The translations under genes were made by a program, and so were the position numbers. From Paenibacillus selenitireducens (GTDB lineage Bacteria > Bacillota > Bacilli > Paenibacillales > Paenibacillaceae), in NCBI RefSeq assembly GCF_002021565.1, contig NZ_MSZX01000003.1, positions 62,027 to 126,026 on the forward strand: 64,000 bases of DNA, given 5' to 3'. This document shows positions 23,200-31,398 of the stretch, one piece after another (position 1 is the stretch's first letter; each line of letters starts with the position of its first letter). The notes beneath the pieces were generated by a model. It had not been told where the DNA came from, made no database searches, and saw only the letters and a list, made by a program, of their open reading frames with translations.

Positions 23200-24612
23200 A
23201 TGAGAACAGCTTACTCCATGAACGAGGATGGTGGACATTCGATGGCACAAAACCGGAAAAAGGCAGGTACCCGATTGACCGGAAGGATCGTGTTGCCGGG
23301 CAACCCGTCATACAATGCGGCTAGAATGGAGTTCAACAGGCGCTTTTCCAAGTTTCCACGGGTCATCGTTTTTTGCAGACGAACGCAGGATGTGATCAAC
23401 GCAGTCAAATGGGCTCGTGAGCGGGGCGTACGGCTGCGAGCGCGCAGCGGGCGGCACAGCTATGAAGGATTTTCGGCTGTCAATGGCGGGGTTATTATCG
23501 ATGTGAGCGAGATGAATAAGGCTAAGGTGAACCGCAAGAATATGGTGGCCCATATACAGACGGGCAATCCGCTTGCTCGCGTGTACAGGAAGCTCTGGAA
23601 TAAGCGCGTGACACTACCGGCTGGAACTGCACCCGATGTGGGGATTGCCGGACTTACTCTGGGAGGCGGAATTGGACTGTTGTCGCGCAAATATGGGCTT
23701 ACCTGCGATAACCTGAAACAGGTAAAGATGGTCGTAACCTCAGGACGGTATGGGGCGAAGACGATCGTAGCAAACAAGAAGAAACATGCCGATCTGCTCT
23801 GGGCATCACGTGGCGGTGGGGGAGGGAACTTTGGCATTGCTACAGCGTATACGTTTCGGGTACGGCCCATCTCAACAGTCTCCATCTACAGCATTACCTG
23901 GAAATGGCGCGATCTGGGGAAGGTATTCCCGGCTTGGCAGCGCTGGGCACCTTCTGTCACGAACCGCTTAACCTCAACCATCGAGGTGGCTGCCAAGCAG
24001 GTGGGAACCATCGTGTCTACCGGGCAATTGCTGGGAGGTGCAGAGGAGCTGCTGCGATTGATTAGACCGTTGCTACAAGTAGGAACTCCGGTAAAAGTGA
24101 TGGTGCGGACAGTGCCTTTTATCGAAGCGACCAATTTTTTTGCCGCAGCGGACCTCAATCTGGAGCCGAAGTTTAAAATTACCGGGGCTTACGGGTTTAA
24201 GCCTTTGCCTCGCAAAGGCGTACGGATGATTCGTGATTTCCTGTCCAAAGCGCCCAACAGGCATGCTACCGTGTGGTGTCAAAGCTTGGGTGGTGCAGGA
24301 AGCGCGGTGAGCCGGGTATCCCCGACTGCAACGGCCTATCCTCATCGGAAGGCAGAGACGATCTATGAGCTGTCGGCGCGATGGAGGAACGACGGCGAGC
24401 AGCAGCGGAATATTCAGTGGGTGAAAAGGTTCCGCAAAGCGCTACGTCCCTTTGTTATTGGGGATTATGTGAACTTTCCCGATTTGCAGATCAAGAACTG
24501 GCCTAAGGCGTATTATGGTGTGAACATTGCCAGATTGAAGCGGGTGAAACGAAAATACGATCCCCATAATGTATTTCGTTTTGCCCAGAGTATTCCGGTG
24601 GGGAGCAGGTGA
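23200..24612 (+). CDS. BBE-type FAD-linked oxidoreductase
   Basis: About 470 residues of the berberine-bridge-enzyme/oligosaccharide oxidase family. The FAD domain has RARSGRHSYEGFS, whose His can bind FAD covalently, and LTCDNL, whose Cys makes the second bond; GGGIGLLSRKYGLTCDN links them. The C-terminus has YDPHNVFRFAQSI, the typical BBE end. Unusually basic (many KK/RK). Starts at ATG 23200, 23221 (MNEDGG) and 23242 (MAQNRKK) are all possible; the frame is open from 23158. It probably oxidises a sugar or alcohol with oxygen; no signal peptide is seen. Confidence 0.87.
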   Translation: MRTAYSMNEDGGHSMAQNRKKAGTRLTGRIVLPGNPSYNAARMEFNRRFSKFPRVIVFCRRTQDVINAVKWARERGVRLRARSGRHSYEGFSAVNGGVIIDVSEMNKAKVNRKNMVAHIQTGNPLARVYRKLWNKRVTLPAGTAPDVGIAGLTLGGGIGLLSRKYGLTCDNLKQVKMVVTSGRYGAKTIVANKKKHADLLWASRGGGGGNFGIATAYTFRVRPISTVSIYSITWKWRDLGKVFPAWQRWAPSVTNRLTSTIEVAAKQVGTIVSTGQLLGGAEELLRLIRPLLQVGTPVKVMVRTVPFIEATNFFAAADLNLEPKFKITGAYGFKPLPRKGVRMIRDFLSKAPNRHATVWCQSLGGAGSAVSRVSPTATAYPHRKAETIYELSARWRNDGEQQRNIQWVKRFRKALRPFVIGDYVNFPDLQIKNWPKAYYGVNIARLKRVKRKYDPHNVFRFAQSIPVGSR

Positions 24613-24629
24613 GCAAGCGGTTCCAGTCA

Positions 24630-24745
24630 AGCTGAGCTTGCTCACCAGGATCTGTTTCGAATCGTACTGTTCTTGCGGGGAAGTGAGATGTTTCCGATGA
24701 TGCCAAATTATCAGTACCGAGACGATTTAACAGGTTGTCATGTTT
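24630..24745 (-). pseudogene. Fragment of an IS21-family transposase (IstA)
   Basis: In the minus frame, HFPARTVRFETDPGEQAQLDW is present, here cited as ARTVRFETDP and GEQAQLDW. This is the opening of the catalytic core of IS21 IstA proteins. Only about 40 residues survive between the FAD-oxidoreductase gene and AlkD, so it is a deletion relic. Confidence 0.7.
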
Positions 24746-24861
24746 AGACAAAATTAAGCGGTCTTGGTCCTGATTTCATGGGATTAAGGCCGTTTTATGA
24801 TATATTCAAGTTAAGACGGCTTAATCACTAACGACAAACCATTAAAAGGGAAGTGCGAATA

Positions 24862-25569
24862 ATGAATCTAGAAATGGTCATGCAAGAGCTTGAAGCTCTC
24901 GGCAAGGAACGTACCAAGAAGATATACCAATCCAATGGCGCGCATGAACCGCTTTTTGGCGTGGCTACAGGCGGGATGAAGCCCATCTTCAGGAAAATAA
25001 AACGCAATCAACCATTGGCCGAGCAGCTCTATGTTACAGGGAATTACGACGCTATGTACTTTGCCGGGGTGATCGCGGATCCTAAAGCAATGTCTGAGGC
25101 GGATTTCGATCGGTGGATAGATAGAGCTTATTTTTATATGCTGTCGGATTATGTGGTGGCAGTAACTTTAGCAGAAACGGATATTGCGCAAGAAGTTGCC
25201 GATAAATGGATTGCAAGCGATATAGAGCTAAAAATGTCGGCGGGCTGGAGCTGCTACTGCTGGCTACTCGGGAATCGTCCGGACAGTGAATTTTCCGAAG
25301 AAAAACTTGCCGATATGTTGGAACTTGTAAAAAATACGATTCATGATGCCCCTGAACGTACGAAATACGCAATGAACAATTTCATGTACACTGTGGGAGT
25401 ATCCTATCTGCCACTCCATGATAAGGCGGTCACGATCGCGAAGGAAGTAGGCCCGGTGGAAGTCAATCGCGATATCGCAAAAAGCAAGTTTTTGAACGCT
25501 TCCGTAAATATTCAAAAGGCGGCAGATAAAGGACAGCTCGGCTTCAAACGAAAATATGTAAGGTGTTAG
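24862..25569 (+). CDS. AlkD-like DNA alkylation repair protein
   Basis: 235 residues, all-helical HEAT-like repeats. Segments GVATGGMKPIFRKIK, YDAMYFAGVIADPK and the tryptophan-rich SAGWSCYCWLLG with later MNNFMYTVGVSY fit the DNA alkylation repair (ALK/AlkD) family, which excises N3- and N7-alkylpurines. ATG 24862 lies behind AAAAGGGAAG. It stands alone; 12 bases after the stop begins a segment that resembles an att right half. Confidence 0.85.
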   Translation: MNLEMVMQELEALGKERTKKIYQSNGAHEPLFGVATGGMKPIFRKIKRNQPLAEQLYVTGNYDAMYFAGVIADPKAMSEADFDRWIDRAYFYMLSDYVVAVTLAETDIAQEVADKWIASDIELKMSAGWSCYCWLLGNRPDSEFSEEKLADMLELVKNTIHDAPERTKYAMNNFMYTVGVSYLPLHDKAVTIAKEVGPVEVNRDIAKSKFLNASVNIQKAADKGQLGFKRKYVRC

Positions 25570-25577
25570 TCAATATA

Positions 25578-25601
25578 TCTTGAATGATTAAATAGGGCGA
25601 A
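25578..25601 (+). repeat. Decayed att copy inside the 22-kb block (candidate)
   Basis: TTAAATAGGGCGAA at 25588-25601 matches the right part of the att repeat (CATAAATAGGACGAA type) at 12 of 13 bases after the first T and is followed by TGA, as at site 8. The left half is not conserved. If real, it would split the large block between AlkD and the DsbA-like gene. Confidence 0.4.
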
Positions 25602-25659
25602 TGAATTGGCCTCATTTCCCAAAGAGCACCCGTTTGTTATGCATGAGTTTTCTCCAATT

Positions 25660-26610
25660 TTATTTCGTGGTTGTAAAATAGGATTCCCCTAGAAGTTCCT
25701 TCACTTGATAACTGCTTGGTGACAGTTCTTTTTCAACAAAAGCGTTGATTTCCGACTTTTCAATATCATACATAACTTCAATTTCTTTAGAAAATAATAG
25801 CTTTTCTTTTTCAAGCAGGTTTGAAAGGGATGGTTGTTGTTTTGGTTGTATTTCTTCCGTATTTAGAATTTGCTGTAGGCCCTCAACATAGGACTCCAAC
25901 GGACGACTACCCACGATTTTCAATCCTTTATTTTCCTCGTTGATCATAATGATGGTCGGGAAACCTCTAACCCCAAGGCTTCTAGCGAGACTAAAATCTT
26001 CATTCAATAATTGTTGGCCGGTTTGTTGTTCGGCATCCCTGACAATAGCTTCTCCATCAAGTCCAAGCTGATTTACGATGTCTATCATGATGGATTCATC
26101 GGCGATATTTTGATTAAATGCGAACAGAGCTTCTCGTGATCGTCTTAAGTAATCATAGGCTAATGCATCGTTATGATTTTTCTGAATCACTTTAAATACA
26201 CGAGAAGGCGGATAAGAGGATTGGACCGGATTATCGAGCATCAATGAACCGTCAATCGGCATGCGCGAATATTCTCCAACCTCTCTCCAGTGGCCGAAGA
26301 CGTCAGCAGGTCCTGATATTCCGTTACGTGGGTCGACAGGCTCATCACTCCATTTTTCCAGCAACCCGCCCATTACCGTATGAAAGTTGAAATAATGTCC
26401 ATACTGCTCTTTAAATCGACGAAGAACGGGTTCAAGCGCCCAGCAGTGAGAGCAAATAGGATCCGTTACATAATACAATTCAATGGATTTTTGAGGTTGA
26501 TTAAAATCAATCATCTCCATTTCTTCCTCCCCAGCTACGCCACATACACCGGTTTCTAAATCACAAATCATATGATTATCGTTCGCCATTCGTTTATCCT
26601 CATTTACCAT
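25660..26610 (-). CDS. DsbA/FrnE-family thioredoxin-fold protein (SpxH-like)
   Basis: 316 residues without a signal peptide. After about 45 residues with CDLETGVCG comes YYVTDPICSHCWALEPVLRRF, a thioredoxin-like strand with CSHC, and later GVRGFPTIIMI with the cis-Pro. This is the FrnE/YjbH pattern; YjbH (SpxH) is the ClpXP adaptor for Spx, but that assignment is only suggested by the N-terminal Cys residues and length. AAGGAGG precedes ATG. Divergent from a TetR gene that may control it. Confidence 0.83.
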   Translation of the reverse strand: MVNEDKRMANDNHMICDLETGVCGVAGEEEMEMIDFNQPQKSIELYYVTDPICSHCWALEPVLRRFKEQYGHYFNFHTVMGGLLEKWSDEPVDPRNGISGPADVFGHWREVGEYSRMPIDGSLMLDNPVQSSYPPSRVFKVIQKNHNDALAYDYLRRSREALFAFNQNIADESIMIDIVNQLGLDGEAIVRDAEQQTGQQLLNEDFSLARSLGVRGFPTIIMINEENKGLKIVGSRPLESYVEGLQQILNTEEIQPKQQPSLSNLLEKEKLLFSKEIEVMYDIEKSEINAFVEKELSPSSYQVKELLGESYFTTTK

Positions 26611-26746
26611 GATTGTTGCCTCCTTGTAGTAGTTGTTTTCCCATCATTCTAACCATAATCAATCGAGCAGAACACCAATAGATCATTCGATTTGTCGTTT
26701 ATGCAACACATTGATACAATTGTTTAAAAAGTTGGAGGGACATGAT

Positions 26747-27307
26747 ATGACGCAATCAAAGACAGATCCCCGAGTTTTACGAACTCGTAAGTTAATCATG
26801 GACTCTTTTATTGAACTTTCAGGTAAAAAAGAATTCAAGGATATTACCGTTAAGGATATTACATCAGAGGCTAAGATTAATCGTGCAACGTTCTATTATC
26901 ACTTTGAAGATATATATGACTTGCTCGACAAGATATTATCGGAAGTATTATTGATTAATTTGAACGCCATCGATTTCGAGAAAAGCGAACTAAATGAAGC
27001 ATCGATTATTGATATCTTCGTGGCCATAACGGATTTTCAGAGAGCGTTATCCAATCGGTGTCATAGAGGATACGATGAGACCATAGCCCGCATTATTAGG
27101 GAGCAACTTGAAATCATTTTCTATGGAATGTTACGAAAACAACATACAACAGAAGAGGATGAATCCCTAAAAATTACAGCTGTCATTTTAAGTTGGGGCG
27201 TTTATGGCGCTTCTGTGGAGTGGAGGAGAAATTGTAAGGAATCATCGCCGGAAGCATTTATTAAGTCGGCCATTCCTTTTCTGATGTCTGGGATTGAACA
27301 CGTGTGA
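26747..27307 (+). CDS. TetR/AcrR family regulator
   Basis: 186 residues from ATG 26747 behind TTGGAGGGA. HTH at about 12-58: FKDITVKDITSEAKINRATF and YYHFEDIYDLLDK. The rest is a TetR_C ligand domain. The frame upstream of this ATG has no ribosome site. It diverges from the DsbA-like gene and precedes a two-component operon by 65 bases; which of the two it controls is unknown. Confidence 0.9.
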   Translation: MTQSKTDPRVLRTRKLIMDSFIELSGKKEFKDITVKDITSEAKINRATFYYHFEDIYDLLDKILSEVLLINLNAIDFEKSELNEASIIDIFVAITDFQRALSNRCHRGYDETIARIIREQLEIIFYGMLRKQHTTEEDESLKITAVILSWGVYGASVEWRRNCKESSPEAFIKSAIPFLMSGIEHV

Positions 27308-27371
27308 GGTTTTATAATTTCGAAACTAAGATGAAGAATGAATTTAATCCAATCATAAGGATGATCTGCAT

Positions 27372-28055
27372 ATGAAAATTTTATTAGTCGAAGATGATAA
27401 GACGATCGCGTCGGGACTGGAATATTCGTTGCAGCAAGATGGTTATCCAACCGTTCTCTGCTATGATGTCGCCTCAGCCAAAAAGGCGCTCGCAGATGAC
27501 ATCGACCAGTTCGCTTTATGCTTGTTCGATTTACAGCTTCCGGATGGAAGCGGCTATGAATTGTGCAAGATGGTGAAGGAGCGGCGAGACATTCCGGTCA
27601 TCTTCTTAACGGTGATCGACGATGAGGTCAATGTCGTGATGGGGCTCGACATGGGAGCCGACGATTACATTACCAAACCTTTTCGAGTTCGTGAGCTGCT
27701 GTCCCGAATCAAGTCCGTCTTGCGGAGATACCAGAAGCCGTCCCAAGCCAGAGCGATCATCGACATCGACCATGTCCGAATCAATACGCTGGAAGGCAAA
27801 GTGCATAAAAACGGCGCCGAAATTTCGCTCACCGCCTTGGAATATCGCTTATTGCTGATCTTCGGCAACCACGTTGGACAAGTCCTCACAAGGAATCAGC
27901 TCTTAGAGCAAATCTGGGATGTGGCCGGCGACTTCGTGAACGACAATACGTTAACGGTGTATATCAAAAGGCTGAGGGAAAAGCTGGAGGATGATCCAGG
28001 GCATCCGACATTGATCAAAACGGTACGCGGTTTAGGCTATAAGGTTGGTGATTAG
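27372..28055 (+). CDS. OmpR-family response regulator (BceR-like)
   Basis: 227 residues. Receiver: VEDDKTIASGLE, Asp in LCLFDLQLPDGSG, Thr in FLTV, Lys in YITKPF. Winged helix: LTALEYRLLLIFGNH and DNTLTVYIKRLREKLED. The stop abuts the kinase ATG. With the kinase, an ABC ATPase and a large permease downstream it makes a bacitracin/antimicrobial-peptide-sensing type module. Confidence 0.93.
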   Translation: MKILLVEDDKTIASGLEYSLQQDGYPTVLCYDVASAKKALADDIDQFALCLFDLQLPDGSGYELCKMVKERRDIPVIFLTVIDDEVNVVMGLDMGADDYITKPFRVRELLSRIKSVLRRYQKPSQARAIIDIDHVRINTLEGKVHKNGAEISLTALEYRLLLIFGNHVGQVLTRNQLLEQIWDVAGDFVNDNTLTVYIKRLREKLEDDPGHPTLIKTVRGLGYKVGD

Positions 28056-29057
28056 ATGTTGCGTAATCGAGAAATTCAACTATTATTGCTCCTCATGGGC
28101 TTGATTAGCTTAGCGGCGCTCGTTGCCGCTGCTTTCATTTCGATTGTCGCCGCGGTGCTCGTATTCATTCTATCCATTCTGCTCATTGGCAGCAGTTTGT
28201 TATTCACCAGATGGAGATATCGCGAGCTAGCGAAGCTGTCCGTCTATTTACGGAAAATTAGCAACGGCGATGATTCCCTCGACGTTCGCGATAACCAAGA
28301 AGGCGAGCTGAGCATTTTAAAAAATGATATTTACAAAGTGACGCTCATGCTATCGGAGCACCGGTCGCTATTGCAGCGGGACAAAACTCAACTGACGGAT
28401 GCCATCTCCGATATTTCGCATCAGCTCAAGACCCCGCTTACCTCCATGACGATGATGGCGGATTTATTAAGCGCCCCTGACCTGCCTCTGGATAAAAGAA
28501 CGGAGTTCACCCATCATATTCGCGTCCAGCTTGATCGCATCGATTGGCTGGTTTCTTCCTTACTAAAGTTATCGAAAATTGACGCGAAGACCATCCCATT
28601 CAAAAAAGATCGAATACCCGTGACAAACCTGATCCAAAAGGCATTAGAGCCGGTGATGATTCCGATGGACATTAAGGGACAGACGGTTTCCATCGCGGGC
28701 GATGACGACGTCTCTTTTGTCGGCGACTTCAATTGGACGGCCGAAGCGGTCATCAATATATTGAAGAACGGCGTAGAGCATACGCCTGAAGGAGGAGCGA
28801 TCACCATCGCATATTCCGAAAACGCGTTATTTACGGAAATCGTCATTGCCGACAACGGCAAAGGCATTCCGAAAGAAGATTTGCCTTATATTTTCAAACG
28901 TTTTTACAAAGGAAAGAACGCCGGCGAAGGAAGCATCGGCATAGGACTTGCAATGGCTCACAGCATCATTGCCAGCCAGAACGGCGTGATCGATGTAACG
29001 AGCGACGGCGGAAAGGGTACGCAGTTTCGGATTAAATTTTATAAGCAAGTGATTTAA
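28056..29057 (+). CDS. Sensor histidine kinase (intramembrane-sensing type)
   Basis: 333 residues. Two helices at about 7-28 and 30-50 with almost no outside loop, then the phospho-His in ISDISHQLKTPLTSM and a HATPase with NILKNGVEHT, DNGKGIP and SIGIGLAMA. Such kinases take their signal from a partner ABC transporter. That partner is probably the ABC pair at 30715-33983. A 100-base gap with GATGGAGG leads to the VanZ gene. Confidence 0.93.
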   Translation: MLRNREIQLLLLLMGLISLAALVAAAFISIVAAVLVFILSILLIGSSLLFTRWRYRELAKLSVYLRKISNGDDSLDVRDNQEGELSILKNDIYKVTLMLSEHRSLLQRDKTQLTDAISDISHQLKTPLTSMTMMADLLSAPDLPLDKRTEFTHHIRVQLDRIDWLVSSLLKLSKIDAKTIPFKKDRIPVTNLIQKALEPVMIPMDIKGQTVSIAGDDDVSFVGDFNWTAEAVINILKNGVEHTPEGGAITIAYSENALFTEIVIADNGKGIPKEDLPYIFKRFYKGKNAGEGSIGIGLAMAHSIIASQNGVIDVTSDGGKGTQFRIKFYKQVI

Positions 29058-29158
29058 CGGCAAGCCGTAAGTGACTGAATTGTCACCTCCATCGTCACCG
29101 GAAAGTCATTTTAGACAGATAAAATGATATTCATCAGCTAAGCGATGGAGGTAAGACA

Positions 29159-29770
29159 ATGCAATTGAAGCAACACCGAAAGATGATTTTGGCTATAACC
29201 ATATCGTATACCCTTTTGATTCTTTATTTTCTGTTTTTCGCTTTCGGCAGAGTAGATAAGGTAGATCAAATCACCGAGTACACCTTTATTTTTTTGCCGG
29301 ACGGTTTCTTTAGGCTGCCAGGTCTATCCGATCTTCTACATCCTACGCTGATGGATTTAGTGGGTTTCGGGAACATCACAGCCTTCATCCCTTTTGGCAT
29401 CTTGATTCCGTTGTTATATCGGACCAACTTTATTCGATTTATGACATTGTTCACCCTGTCCATTCTCGTGCTGGAGACGATCCAGGCACTAACGTTCCTC
29501 GGCAGCTTCGATATAAATGACGTCATACAGAACGCATCGGGCGCAGCCATCGGATTCGGGGCGTTTAAGCTTGGCTTTCGTATGAAAAACGACTGGAGAA
29601 ATATTGTTGCTACGGGCATTTACAGTGTTGTCTTGATGCTTGGGGTATGGGGGGTCTTCGGGCTGGTTGACCAAACGTTCACCAAAGAAATCGGCCCCTT
29701 TGTGGCGTACACGTATACGTTGGGCAATAGGGAGGAGAAATATCTCTCCTTTAATTATGGAGAGGTGTAA
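29159..29770 (+). CDS. VanZ family membrane protein
   Basis: 203 residues, five predicted helices, with FIPFGILIPLLY and DINDVIQNASGAAIGFG, the typical VanZ signatures (F.PFG..., D..DV..N..GA..G). GGAGGTAAG precedes ATG. The last 30 residues (YTYTLGNREEKYLSFNYGEV) do not look like the family and the composition changes sharply to AT-rich here, so the end may have been replaced at a recombination joint with the next gene. VanZ proteins can lower binding of glycopeptides; role here unknown. Confidence 0.87.
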   Translation: MQLKQHRKMILAITISYTLLILYFLFFAFGRVDKVDQITEYTFIFLPDGFFRLPGLSDLLHPTLMDLVGFGNITAFIPFGILIPLLYRTNFIRFMTLFTLSILVLETIQALTFLGSFDINDVIQNASGAAIGFGAFKLGFRMKNDWRNIVATGIYSVVLMLGVWGVFGLVDQTFTKEIGPFVAYTYTLGNREEKYLSFNYGEV

Positions 29771-29771
29771 A

Positions 29772-30680
29772 ATGAATTTTATTAATGAACGAGAAAAGAA
29801 ATTTACTAAACGACAAATTATATTACTTATATTAATAGTAGGATATTATTCCCTTTTAATAATGGCTACCACATTTGGTCGTTCAGCTGAGAATATCTTT
29901 GTAAGAACAATTGATTTCGATGTACTGAGCGAGTATCAAAAAGCATGGAATCAATTTTCATTTAATTCTTTTTTTCATATCATTGTTAATATAGGTATGC
30001 TGTTTCCGCTAGGGATTTTATTACCTTTATTTAGTGAAGTTTTTTTGAAAGCAAAATGGATGTTAATCAGTTCAATTACAACATCTTTATGTATTGAAAC
30101 GCTTCAATTTATAACACTTCGTGGAAGTGCGGAACTAGACGATTTACTTCATAATACCGTAGGAATGATGCTAGGGTATTGCGTATTAAATATAGCTCTT
30201 ATTATTTTGGGAAAAAAGGAATCATACACACAAATAGTCAAATATTTAATCTTACCCACGGCAGTAAGCCTCGTCGCACTTGGAATAATTATTTCGTATC
30301 AAATGAAGGAATTTGGTAATATGCCATTTGATCCTTATGGAAAAACAGATATGTCTCATGTCACGATAAAAACATCACTAGAGTTAAGTGATGAAGGTGA
30401 AAAAATGCCTATTTACGATTCCAAAGGTCAGAAAGTGCGAGACGTCGAAATTATTTCTCCAAAAGAAGCATTTCAAAAATTGAAACATGGAGACATTTAT
30501 CCTATGGGACCTTTCGGAGCGGGTGAAGAATTTGAAGGTGAGACATTAGTCATTACAGAGTATAAATTAGAGCACGTCACTGATACAAAAGGTTTTTCTC
30601 AACCTGTATATATTTTTCGCGTACAGTTAAAAGATCATGACTTCGTTCTTACGGCTCCACCTATTTCCGCAAGGAAATAA
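29772..30680 (+). CDS. VanZ-like protein with C-terminal extracytoplasmic domain, AT-rich insertion
   Basis: 302 residues from ATG 29772, behind GGAGAGGTG and just after the previous stop. Five helices in the first 190 residues carry MLFPLGILLPLF and SAELDDLLHNTVGMMLGY (VanZ pattern); the last 110 residues form a soluble domain with MPIYDSKGQ and FRVQLKDHDFVLTAPP. The base composition is much more AT-rich than in the flanking kinase and ABC genes, which points to acquisition from another low-GC source into the operon. Confidence 0.85.
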   Translation: MNFINEREKKFTKRQIILLILIVGYYSLLIMATTFGRSAENIFVRTIDFDVLSEYQKAWNQFSFNSFFHIIVNIGMLFPLGILLPLFSEVFLKAKWMLISSITTSLCIETLQFITLRGSAELDDLLHNTVGMMLGYCVLNIALIILGKKESYTQIVKYLILPTAVSLVALGIIISYQMKEFGNMPFDPYGKTDMSHVTIKTSLELSDEGEKMPIYDSKGQKVRDVEIISPKEAFQKLKHGDIYPMGPFGAGEEFEGETLVITEYKLEHVTDTKGFSQPVYIFRVQLKDHDFVLTAPPISARK

Positions 30681-30714
30681 TGTGAAATGAAACACAAGGA
30701 AAGGAGGTATGGCC

Positions 30715-31398
30715 ATGGATATTTTAAAAATCGAGCATCTGTCTAAAATATACGGCAAAGGCGAATCAGCAGTGAAGGCGCTTGACGATGTTTCTTTCTC
30801 GGTTCAAAAAGGCGAATTCGTCGCGATTATCGGCCCGTCCGGATCGGGAAAGTCGACGCTCCTCCATATGCTGGGCGGCGTGGATCAGCCGACTGGCGGT
30901 AAAGTTTATGTTGAGGATACGGATATGTATGCCTTGAACGAAACGCAGCTGGCCATCTTCAGGCGCAGGCAAATCGGCCTAATCTACCAATTCTTCAATC
31001 TGATTCCCGTCCTGACGGTAGAGGAGAATATGACGCTGCCGCTCTTGCTGGATAACCAAAAGGTAGATCAAACGCAGTTGGATCGTCTTGTAAATACGCT
31101 GAATTTGCAGCATCGATTAAATCACCTGCCGAATCAGCTATCCGGCGGACAACAGCAACGGGTCTCGATCGGCAGAGCACTCATCGGCAATCCTGCGATC
31201 ATGCTGGCCGACGAGCCGACTGGGAATCTGGACAGCAAGAATAGCAGCGAGATCGTCGACTTATTAAAAATGTTGAATAAAACCTATCAGCAGACGCTGA
31301 TTGTTATTACGCACGACGAACGAATTGCCTTGCAAGCCGACAGGATCATTTCGATTGAAGACGGGAGGATTGCCAAAGACGAGGTGATCCGACGTTGA
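30715..31398 (+). CDS. ABC transporter ATP-binding protein (LolD/MacB/BceA type)
   Basis: 227 residues: Walker A GPSGSGKST, Q loop, signature LSGGQQQR, Walker B IMLADEPTGNLD, His in VITHD. AAAGGAGGT lies at ideal spacing to ATG 30715; an ATG 6 bases earlier is too near. The stop overlaps the TTG of the permease (TTGA). It powers the two-FtsX permease next to it. Confidence 0.94.
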   Translation: MDILKIEHLSKIYGKGESAVKALDDVSFSVQKGEFVAIIGPSGSGKSTLLHMLGGVDQPTGGKVYVEDTDMYALNETQLAIFRRRQIGLIYQFFNLIPVLTVEENMTLPLLLDNQKVDQTQLDRLVNTLNLQHRLNHLPNQLSGGQQQRVSIGRALIGNPAIMLADEPTGNLDSKNSSEIVDLLKMLNKTYQQTLIVITHDERIALQADRIISIEDGRIAKDEVIRR

